Assembly (NCBI GenBank): GCA_038049695.1
Contig: CP142451.1
Coordinates: forward strand, 33,092,001 to 33,156,000
Origin: Cinnamomum chago
Lineage: Eukaryota; Streptophyta; Magnoliopsida; Laurales; Lauraceae
Direction of reading: 5' to 3'
DNA: 64,000 nucleotides
This document shows, piece after piece, positions 49,901-61,900 of this stretch (positions are counted from its first letter, which is position 1; every line of letters begins with the position of its first letter). Below the pieces are notes generated by a model. The model had not been told where the DNA came from. It made no database searches and saw only the letters and a list, made by a program, of their open reading frames with translations. A program made the translations under genes and the position numbers.

Positions 49901-52900
49901 TAGTTTTAGCATGTTCAACAAAGTGTAAAAGGGACTGCTAACATATTTTAAAAACTTGGGGCAGATAGGGAAGATCAGTTTGTAGGAATTGAATATCTGT
50001 AACTATGAGCTGTTGGGGATAGTCTAATTTGAAAAGGTAGAACTCTTCCTACCCCTCGTCCGACCCAAGTTAGATGGGATATGGTTCCAGGAAAGATAAA
50101 ATGCTTGGGGTCATTTTTTACCCTTTAAATGTGTACATGTATCATATACTGAATGAATTCAACTTTTGTATATTGTTGTAGAGATGAAATCTAGTCTTTC
50201 AATTTGCTCAAAACAAAGATAGAAATACATTGCAGTCACGACCATCATGATCTATCAGTTTCAGTGACAACTAATAAAAATATCTATTTTCATCACTGTT
50301 ATTTAATGTGATTGTTATTAGTGATGGGAAAAGTCAGGTCTGGGTCAGGACCAGCAATATCCAGACTTGAAATGTTAGTGGAACCATTCAGATCTGGGTC
50401 CAACTTGGGTCCCCAATCTTAGGATCCAGACCCAATGAAGCCATAGGTCTGAGTTTGGAACAAGGTTCGTGACAGATTTCATTAGAGAGAGGAGGAAGGG
50501 GGATTTTTTTTTATTTTTTCTTTTTTTCGTTGTTGGGTTTTTTTTTAGGGGAGTGGGGAGGATGTTGGAAGTAATTTATTATATTTTATGTATGAATTAT
50601 ATATAAAAAATTACAAATAATATACATGTGTATATCTATTATATATTTTGACACTAGGTCTAGGTACATGGGTCCAGCTCTGAGTCTAGAACTACATGGA
50701 CCCAGACTCGGACCCAGCCAAAATACTTTGGGATCCAATAAAGTGGACCCAAAGCCAGACCCTAAAATCAAATGGGCCTAAACCACATACCCAAACCCTG
50801 TTTTTATGGGTCGAATTCAGGTAAATGAGTAGCAAGTGCCATTCCTTTTTTTCATTTTGTTTTATTGGTAACATGACTGAACCCACAACCTCAGCAATAG
50901 TAAGCACCTTACACTTTGCCACGGGCTCTTCTCCAATAATAAGAAATTATTTTCCATTCTTATATGTTATGTTCCCACTAGATGAAAACGACATGTTTGG
51001 CCTCGGGCAAATCCACAAGCTGTACATTAAGACTTAAAGCTTTATTTCTCAACCATCACTTGAAAAGGTCAATGTTTTTTCTGCAGTTTTTCAATTTTTT
51101 CTGCATTTTTTTACTCCCATGATGAGCCTGATGAAGAAGGGAGAAACTAGGACTTTTCAATGCATTCATGTTCCTCCAAAACTATATTTTCTTCTTTTTC
51201 ACATTGATTTTCTTCTTCAGTGATGGTTTTATTGGGTTTATCTAATTCTGATGATTAAAACATGTTATTCTCAGTTTTCTTTTTACAAATAGTTAACATG
51301 GTTCTATATGGAAGCTGCAAACACAATCCACTGTAACAAATTCAGATGAATACAAAAGAGGAAATCAATAAATTCGAAAGAAAAATACCTTGCCTTGCTA
51401 TTTCAATTAATTTTTGCCGCAACAGACAATCTTTAGTGAATAAATGAAATCAGGGGACAAAGACCGTGGAGGAAGACATTTGTGGCATTTATATTGACAT
51501 GAGATGCAAGAAGGCAAAACATGTAGAGAATCATTTATATGTGTATACATATTTGTCTTGTAGAATACCGTATTGTTTGGTAAATTCACTTCACTGGTGA
51601 AGTGAGGCGAATGGTCATTCCAGGACACAATAAAAGAAAATGGGTCAAATTAAAAAGAGCCATATATCAAAAAACACCTCTACTTTTTACCAAAAAAAGT
51701 CACCTATGCAACTAAAATGACAAAAAACCAACTTCTTTTTAAAAAAGTCATATTCTCATTTCACTAAATGATAAAAATCCATCACTTTTTTATTTGAACC
51801 CTCTTCTTTGTTTCTCTCCTAATATGACCCTTCACCTCACTTCACTTTAATAGTGAAGTTACCAAACAGGGGAACAAAAACAATGACAAAGAAGTTGGTG
51901 GCATTTGGATTCACATTAAATGTACAAAGGTAAATATAGGTAGAAAACCATTTATAATTGCACATATTTGTGGTGTAGAGTATACCTTATCTTTGCTATA
52001 AATACAAGTGATTTGACCAAAGTCCCCTTTTCTTCTCTTCTTCCTTTCTCTCTCTTCTCCTCATCCACTCCTTTAATTTCATGGTCATTAGAAGAATGTT
52101 TTGAAGTAGCTCAAGAAGTCACAAGGACAAGGGATTCTATAATCTGAACATCGTCATGTAATGGTGGAGACATACACAAATGAAGATCGGGGCAGGTTCA
52201 AAGACAGGGAAGACCAACAACAGGTTATTATAACACTCTGGGCAGGAACCTAGTTTCTTGGAAAAGCAAGAATTGTTTGTCACATCTAAATCCAGTTCTG
52301 AAGGTAAGTATTGAGCAATGGCACTTGGAACTTGTGAATTGCTGTGGTTGCAGATTTTAATATATGAGTTGAACTGTATACATAAAGGCACTAAGGAGTT
52401 ACATTCTGATAGCACTTCAACACGACATATTGCGATAAATCCAATCTTCCATGAACGTACAAAACATTTTGAAATTTATCTTCATTTTGTTAGAGAAAAG
52501 ATTCAAACAAAGATATCAAAGTGAAGTACGTACACACAAATGAAAAATTGGCAGGTTTCTTTACTATAGTCATTTCAAGAGGAAAGTTATATGTGTTGTC
52601 CAAGCGGGGCATAGTAGATATACACGCACCAGCAGCTTGAGGGTGAGTGTTGAGTTACAATGAGAACTCATTTGCTATGATACCCGGATACTTGTACAAG
52701 ACCAACATATCCATATCAGACTGATACGACACTTGTATTGGTACCTGATACTACACCGATACTTCTAGGGAACAAGTTTAACATATCCTACTTATAAAGT
52801 CCATTATTTCATATAGTTTTTTTAATATTTTTACTTCTCGCCATAAAAGACGCTAGAAAGGGACGAAAACAATGATAATTGCATTGTTCAAAAGTGATCT

Positions 52901-55900
52901 AAACAAAAAATTAGGACACCTGTATCCATACCCATAGCCTAGATTTTAAAAAGTGGGAAGTCGTATCCCCGATCCCCATTTCAGTGTCCATATCAATATC
53001 CGTATCTGGGCATCATAGTTCATAGCTTATTTGTAATTATTGAGAGATGGACTTTTGTAAGTAAGACAAAAGTTGGGGCTTTTTCATAATACTCAAAAAC
53101 ATAATAAGCAATATATTGATAGTATCGCCCCACCCAATGCAACACTTCAATTATATTCGGTTTAACTCCTCTTCCCTTGGTTTTTCTTCTTTTCATACTT
53201 TTAGGATTTCTTGACCTTAATGGAAAAACCGTAAAGAAATGAATTAGTTTTACAGTTTTTTCTTACCAAAACAACCATCGTGATTTACCGCTTATCTATA
53301 GAGTCCATCACTATCCATCCGACTCTTTTTATTCTATTGGAGTCGGTGGCCCATTTGATCAGGTCTATCACGATTTCTCCAAAAACCATAAGGATCATGC
53401 AGCTTGACAAAAAAGATGAGACTTCGGGGCTTAAATAAATATGGATGATCATAAGGAAAACTTTTTTGAACCATTGGAATATCTTGATTGTCCTTCCAAT
53501 GCATAGATTTCATCATGACGAGCACACACATGAAAACATATCGATAATTGGAGTCCAGACGAGTTTAGAAAGCTCATAACAATGCTAGTTTTTTTTATTT
53601 TGGTCGAAGTTGAAAGTCTACCTTTGACCAATTGACCAACTGATATGGTAATGATGATGTGGCACCATGTACTTGCTATTGTGGAACTCTAACTTGTTCA
53701 GATCTTAGGCCAGGATGTGGGTCAATGCTGGGACTGGTTTGGCTTACTTGAACTGAGCCACCATCCAAGTTGTATGGTTTCTCAAATAAGTGCTGAGCTC
53801 ATTCTTCTTTTATGTTTCATATAGCAAAGTGATCGATAGTTAAGTGAACTGACATCTTGGTACTAAGTTGTTCAAGAGGCAGGGTCCTTTTGTATATTTT
53901 GGAAATATACTATAGCTATAGTGCCATGATGGTAGGACATTGAATGTTAATGAAGTTTAGATTTTAATGACATTACAGGCTTTATGGATATAATTCTTCA
54001 GTTTTCTCTATATGATCATATGGTTACACCGTTTTGAGTATTTGAAAATTTAATCTATTTATTTTGACCATCTTTGATCAGCTATGTCAATCACACATTC
54101 AGATTCGGGAAATTTGGATCTTGTGGCATGACATCCTCATTGTAAAGCTCGAGCATCAACTCAAAGCCAACAACAGTAGCAGAGATTCCAAAAAGAACAT
54201 GCTCCCTCCTGCTTAAAGCATCAGCAAAGGCATTGCACCATCCTGATTTGTGCTTGACCACAAAATTGAAATCCTGGAATTACAAGACTCATTTAGCATG
54301 TCTGGTACTGAGCTTCTTTTGGGCACTCAGGAATCAAAGGGCCTCGTGATCAAAATATATATGAACTCTGTGTAAAAGATATTGTATTTAATGCCACAAT
54401 ACTAGTATAATGGCATAAATTTCAAGATTCACGGCATCTTCATCTTCAAGGTATTCCTCTCCATCCCTTTTTTTCTTGTTCTTTCCATTGCTGAATCTCA
54501 AACCCACATTCAGATCTAGATCTATGTCAATCCTACTGTTGGCTCACTGGATCTAGCCCTGAATCTTCACCCAATACCTAATCCAACCCATCCACCCATC
54601 CCTAACACAAAGTCCAGCCCATTCCCCATTGACTGACCATCTTTCTTCATCCAAAACCCTAGCCTATCCACTCTTACCCTACCCCACCCCTTTATCCATA
54701 TTACATCATAAAACCCTAGATCTAGCCACATTCCATCATTAAACCCTAGATCTAGTCCTAACTCCCTTACCAAACCTTAGATCCACCGCCCATTCCATCA
54801 ATTAAACCCCAAACCAAAACCGAATACTTGACTGAAACCTGAAACCAGCCCCATCCAGCCATGACCGAACCACTTAGTCCATTCCTCAACTTTCTGAGGA
54901 CTCAGTTGCAAGACTGTAACGAGGCTTGGATCTTCTCATAATTAACTTATTTAAATTCTGCATGAAATGGTGTGCTCAATTGGATTTTATAGATCCATTA
55001 CAACTGGTAATTGTGTTCTTGATCTCATCTTGCATCAGTTAGACTAGTTTCCCATCATGTCCTGCATCAATTTCATATTGTCCAGCATCACTTTCCATCC
55101 CCCTTTTTTTTAATTTTCAAAAACATTGGAAGATCGACTGATCAACTAAAAGGATGAAACTATTCATGAAAAGATATCTTCGATTGACCTAAGGCAAATT
55201 TCATTTTCATTTAGGGCACAACGATCTCTTTCAGAATAACAATCCGAAAACGAAATAAAGATAAAGAAAGAACAAAAATCTCTTTCAGTGTGTGCAACAA
55301 AGAAAAACAAACGGCTTTTGAGTTCATCATCCTAGAATTTAACAGATGATGATGGTTTGTGATGATAGGGGCTCCTTTGAAGAATTTGGGTAAAGTTTAC
55401 AAGCCTTTTTCCCATTGTTTGTTATGTAAGAATTCAAGTGGCACTTACATTATGACATATTTTCATAGTTAAAACATTTTGTAGCATACACAATATACCA
55501 CCTTGCCCTCTTTTGTTGTGTCACAAGAAGTTCCAACTAAAGGTCTAAAACAATCACTAATTCACTGATAGATCATTGGCTTCGGCAACTCCTTTCACAG
55601 GGACAGCCAGTTGTCAATCCCTTAAGTCATTAGGTTAGGAGTCTCATTAGTAACAACTGATTTTAGAAGTCAAAACTGAAGCCTTGGTCCATATAGGCAA
55701 CTGATGGGTCTAATAAAAAAATAGACATATTTAAAGAAATCTTAGAAATGTTAATATAGATAAAATTAATCATTTTAGCTTTACCCATACTTGTTATAAA
55801 ATATTTTCATTTTTATTTTAGAAGGAAAAAAATGCCTCATAATTGGTAAATAAATTAATCCAGCCAGTACACAGCACCCTGTTGGTTTTGACCAAGCTCT

Positions 55901-58900
55901 ATGCTATCACTAATAATTACCACATCTATAACTACAAGGATACTCAATCATCACACTATAAAAGAGTTACTGGTAATAATTATGCCCGAAAAGGAAAAAA
56001 CAAGGGATACAGAAATAAAAGTTATAGAATAGTACTTAGCTACTAAAACTCAACATTCAAGTCTGCTGCCAACTAGTGATTCATATTGCATATCACAAAT
56101 CTAGCAAAATTTTCAGTTATATTTGCATAAAAAATATACAGGTGCTCATTATCCATAATATTTCATTTGCATTGTACCTTATCAATGAATAAAACTATAT
56201 AAAAAAACACCTTTTAATAGGGTGTGCAGCAGTAATAAATATGAAATCATACAAATGAAATCAAAGTGGAAGTAGTACCTTGATCTGCAATCAGCCACCG
56301 ACATGAATTATCAGCAAAAAGTGCAAGTTTCTCATCTGGGTTAACTCCAACAACTCTTAAACCTTCAGAGAAGTACAAAATTTCCTCCTCAAGCTGCAAT
56401 TCAAAAAAAAAAAGGAGGAAAAAGAGAAGCAATTTGAAAAGGATAACAAACATGGAAGAACCACCAATTAATTGCAACAAAACTAACCTTTAATTAAAAA
56501 TAAAAAGTTATTAACACAACCAATATATCAACAACAGATGACAGCAGAAAATATCCGTACAGGCGAGTAGCTCAACCAAAAGGTTTATAATCCACATCTT
56601 TAATGAATTACATTCCCACTCCTAGCTTTGAAATCACCAAGCCACAGCCTTGTATACAAGATATATTATTGAGTCTCAAGAACAATATCCAAATCTACAA
56701 TTATCCATTGGACCTGTAATATGGTCGAGACGTAAGTCCTTGGGAGTTAAATTTGTTGCGGATGTGGGGACAGCACTGAAAAGCTTATACTGGAACAGTG
56801 CCAAAAAACTTAGTGCAGCACCACAATGGTGTCTGCCTCATTTTAAGAAAATACAGACCTGCTTCTATTTCTAATATTTCAAAAACTTATTCAGCTAAAA
56901 TACTACTAGTGGCACAAAGTAACATGTTAATTTTAAAAAATCCTTGGATTTTACTGGGAAAAATGCCAAGAAGCTCCAAGCCATAGCAGTTTTATTCTGA
57001 ATTTCGAATTTTTTGGAAATATGGCCTCGATTAATTTCCTTATTTGAGCTAAATTACTTAAAAATGATAATGCAGTAGTACCAATGCATGTGCTACTTGA
57101 TTTTATCTCTTCATATGGTGACAAATGAGGTGTCTACACATGTTTCCTTGGATTTTGTTGGATAGTTTCTCCTAATAAAATTATCCATATCAATCATAAC
57201 ATACTTAGATAGTCGCATTACTGTGAATAAGTGCACTTTGGGTAGATGGGATGTTGAAATCGTTCACCAAATGTTCATTCATTGTTTCCTTGCCCTTAGG
57301 TTTGATGTCATTTTCTAAATATATTCAGGGTAAAATAGGTTATATCATAGACCATGGAGGTGTTGTTGGTGGCTTGGCAAGTTGGTCATTGAACATGCCA
57401 GTGGGATTCTATGAAGCCTTTGTTTTAGTGTTGTTTTATAGTCTTTAGAGGGCAAAAGGAACAATCGGGATCCTTTGGAACAAGTCATCAAAGGCTATTG
57501 CAGTGCCTCACAAGGCACAATATGGTGCAGCCCAGCCACGATCAATGACGATCGTCACCTAAGTCGGTGCGATCAAGCCCTCGGACTCAAGCCCTAAGGC
57601 CACTTAGATGAGAACACCCAAAAAAGAACTCACGAGAATACTCTGAAATTTAATTCTCATTAGCATGCCTTACATTAGAGGTCCTCCTCTATAAATAATA
57701 GAGGAATAGCCTAAATAAGGAAATAAGTTTATTACATAATTGCTAAAATCTCTCCCTAAGATGGGTAGAATCTCTCTTACTAAATCAACTCAAAATCAAA
57801 TCAACTAAAATTAAGGACAGATTCCTTGGTGGGCCCCCATCAGCGGGCCCTATTCTTTTTGAACCGTACTGCATCACAATGGAAGGTTATTGATGAGAGC
57901 CTAAAATGTATATTTTTGGCCCTTCAATAAGGACTTTGATATACTTTGGAATGGTAGTTTAGGCCCTTACTTATGTTGCTTTAATGTTTTACAGGTGTTT
58001 TCGGTCAAGAACTAGAATTCATAGCAAATTAGAGAAATTGGCGAAAATCACCAAAGAACCCGATCTCACATGTGTCTGGCGTCCGGACGCCCAGTCACTG
58101 AGAGGCGCAGGAAATAAAAATTCCTGGCGTCCGGACTCCCGGACCGGATGGGGGCACTGCCTCTCCGCGTTTTGAAGAGATTTTCTAGCCCAAAAGTCTA
58201 TATAAAGCAAACCTAAACTCGTTTTGAGATTATTTACATCTTGGGAGAAGTTTTGGAGGCTGGTTTGGGAGCTTTGGAAGAGCATCAATGGGGATTTCGT
58301 CAGAGATTCATCATCAACCTCTTGCCATGCGTAACTAAATCTTTATCTTTGGGTTGCGATGAAGCCCTAATCTCTTGTTTATGGTGATGTATAGGTTTAG
58401 GGTTTTACTTTAAAAGCTTTTGGTTATATGACTGGATGTTAATCCATTGATTGGATTTTATTAATGCAATATCTCTTTCTTTGGTATTTTAATCTTGTAG
58501 ATTTGAATACCAAGTTATATAACGATGCTTGAATGAATGCGTTTGTTAGATCTAGGACAATCTATGCCATAGAGATAGGTTATGCCCCGATTTACATCCG
58601 CATCCCTTATTTGTTGACTCTGAAGGTTTGTAACCAGAACGAGTCTTTATAGCGTTGATAGTGAAACCCTAAGTCTACACTTGCCATTGTGCGAGGTTAG
58701 AGTGGATTCGTACCTGAGATCTTTTCTCTGATTGAATCAAAGCTGTCTTTAATTTTTTTAATTTAGAAATCAAAACCCATCAAACCAACACTTCGTTTTC
58801 TAATAGGATTAGTTTAGGAATTTAGGAAACAACACAACTTAACCTTTTTGTCCCAGTGGATATGATACTCGGTTAATATCTTTGCTTTTTCAAGCAGAGA

Positions 58901-61900
58901 TAGTAGTGGAGAATAATTTATATTTGCAACCCTATTTTAGGACGGTCATATACCTTGGGGTCTTAATTATAATCAGTTTTATGGGTTTCATAGCACAGCA
59001 CTGATGTTTTTTATAACGACAGGTACGTTACCGATCATTCTGTTTTTATAGTTTCCTCCCCAAGATCTGTGGAAGCATAATTTTGATGAAAGTGCACTCA
59101 AGGAATTACGATCAACTGGATATGGTGGTCTAATTTGGGATACTAATGGAAATTGTGTTAAGAATTATTCAGGGCCTTGAAAAAGTGCCACATTTACGAA
59201 GCTGAAGTGTAGGCGGCTTAAAAGCTTGGTGCAATTAACTTGTGGGTGGAAGGAGATTCTTCCTGACTCTTATTGCACCATTAGATGGGCTTCGACTTTG
59301 TCCCGTTGTTCTTGGTGGCTTGCTGATCAGAGTAAGGAGATTCACTCAACAGCAAGGGAAAGAAGTTTTCATTTTATCATGTTGACCATGAGTCCAATCA
59401 GCAGACCTAACAGTTAGCCAAGGACAGAGCTAATCAAGGTGGTTTATTATATGATGCGGAATTGTCCATTTTTTATTTGTTTTCATAGATAGACGTAAAG
59501 TTATCTTTTAGAAAAAAAGTGCTCTAATCAGACTCAATCCATTGATGCACATTACTTTTAAGAACTCTTAGCCAACCCTTTTTCTCTTCAAACCACAAAT
59601 GGGTTCTTTTGCAACTCATTTCTCCCGGGGGAACGCCTAGGGTAGCTGAGTACAACCCATAAAGAATAGAGAAATATTAATTCAGAAGTGTAAGGACTCA
59701 GTATAAATAAAAATCTATACACTGTAATTAACTCAATAAATTTATTCATTTCTGAAATTTGTTTATAACTCTTACAGACATTAAAATTCTACATAACGTA
59801 CTATCTTAGTTTTATGGCAAGGAAATTAAGATGGTTCCATTAAAAAACGAAAAATTAATGGAGCTAATAAATGAAAAACAGTGTAAATGAATTATTTTCA
59901 CAACTTTGAGAAGTAAGATGTCTGACAAGCATACCTGTTTGTATGTCAACTCTGAAGGTGGGTCGTGATATGGATCCACCAGTGCTACTCGATCCCCATA
60001 TCTTTCAGCTGATGATTTCCATATATCAGGAACTGCTTTCCACTCGTTGGAATCTGACAATTTGCCACTTGGCAATAATTCACTCTCAAGGAGAGGAGAG
60101 CACCTCCTGACCTGCAAGACCTCTATCTGCAAAAGTCAAAAACCTTGTTAAATGTAGATGCAAGCAAGATCACTTTCTTCCCATTATTAATGTTAAGCTA
60201 TAGCACAAAGGTTTCTAATTCTTTTCTCAGCACATAAATATAAATTTCAATCCCCTAGCCTCAAAGTTCTCCATTGAAGGACATTAAAGCAAGGTCAAAC
60301 ACGCAGACTATGAGATAGTTGCAACTTTGTAACAAAAATAATTTTTCTTTAGAGGTAAGTATCACAGAAAAAAGTCTGTAACAGATTTAGGAAAAATCCA
60401 ATGGCAAGATTACATAATAGCCACATAATTTTAGCTAATTAATTAACAACATCTAACACCAATGACCTACTGGCACTTAAAATAGAAGGAATGACCAGGA
60501 TAAAATAGAAGGAATGACCAGGATATAGATATAGATCAATAACAGAACTGAAAATAAATCATTGGCAATGTAAGCAAAGGTAAAATAGACCACCTAATTT
60601 GATTAAATAATAAGATCATCAGTACTATAAGAAGTTGCATTCTATGCAGGAGGCAAAACCGAATCCCCTCATTCAAAAATCACAAGTTGTCCATGCATGA
60701 AATGACAAAGATTTACCAGACTAAATAAAGATTTCAGATGAACTGTAACTCTTAGCAAGAAACAAAATATCTACATCACCTGGCATGTTCCTATAACTGT
60801 GCTACATTCGAACTTCCATAAATTACAGAAACTAATTTTTCATGGATGAGTATTTCTTAAATTATGCTGCAGTCATAACCTGTGCATATAAAATTCATGA
60901 TAATAAGCATCTATAAATTTATAGGAACATATAGTTGGACAGCCCTGTAGTGCTCTGTGGCCTTAAAAACAAATGGTGTACCACATACCTGGTAATAAGA
61001 AAAAACAAGGTGGGAAAGAAAAACAATCATCTCAATATACTTTTTTTCTTAGTAAAGAATCATCTCAGCAAAGCTCTTCCTTGAAAGAGTAAAGATTACC
61101 TATATGAGCATAAATAAACAAATAATACTTCAACCCACAAAAAACAACTGAAATAGTAATCCTCTTGATGCATCCTAAAAGTTTCCAACTCAGTCAATTT
61201 TATCTTTACAAAAAGTGGTGAACAAAGAAAACTGATTCAACCATTCTCTGCAAAACCAATGCTAAAAGGATCTCTCATCTTTCAAGCTGCAGCAACAACA
61301 TATCTACCCACAGCTTGACATCTCATCTTTTTATAGGGTGCCGACTGAACTTCAGACAGAACATGGACCAAGTCTGTAGGCCCATAGGATGTAACTGGAC
61401 TTAAGTTTCAGGCCAAGCGTTAATTGATCAGTGCTTGGCTGTTGCCTGAAGGCCCAACAAGTAAGCCTCAATCAGCCTTAGTTTTACCTTCTTTTTTCTT
61501 TTTCTTTTTTTTATTTATCAGTTCAACTGGACTTAATTCGTTCTCACGAGCTTTTCACTAACATGGACTGGACGCCAGCCATAAAAATCACGGCTCAAAA
61601 GTAAAACAGGCAACAGATAGACTACCATCAGCATGTTCCAATGCAGTTGAAACCATACTTTTCCAGAAGTGACCAGCATTCACTGGGTTACCAGGAATTT
61701 TTCCACTCACAGATATTTAAATTTCTCAATTCCCATTTCGTCCATTTGTTTCACAGTTATACATTAATACATATATATATTGAAACAAATGTAGAAAAGA
61801 TGAGGCATTTCTTGAATATGCTTGCTGCATATTTTCCCATCCAAATCTCAGTTTGCAAACTGCATGGTCAAGCACAAATGTCTCTTATACAGTCCAAGCC

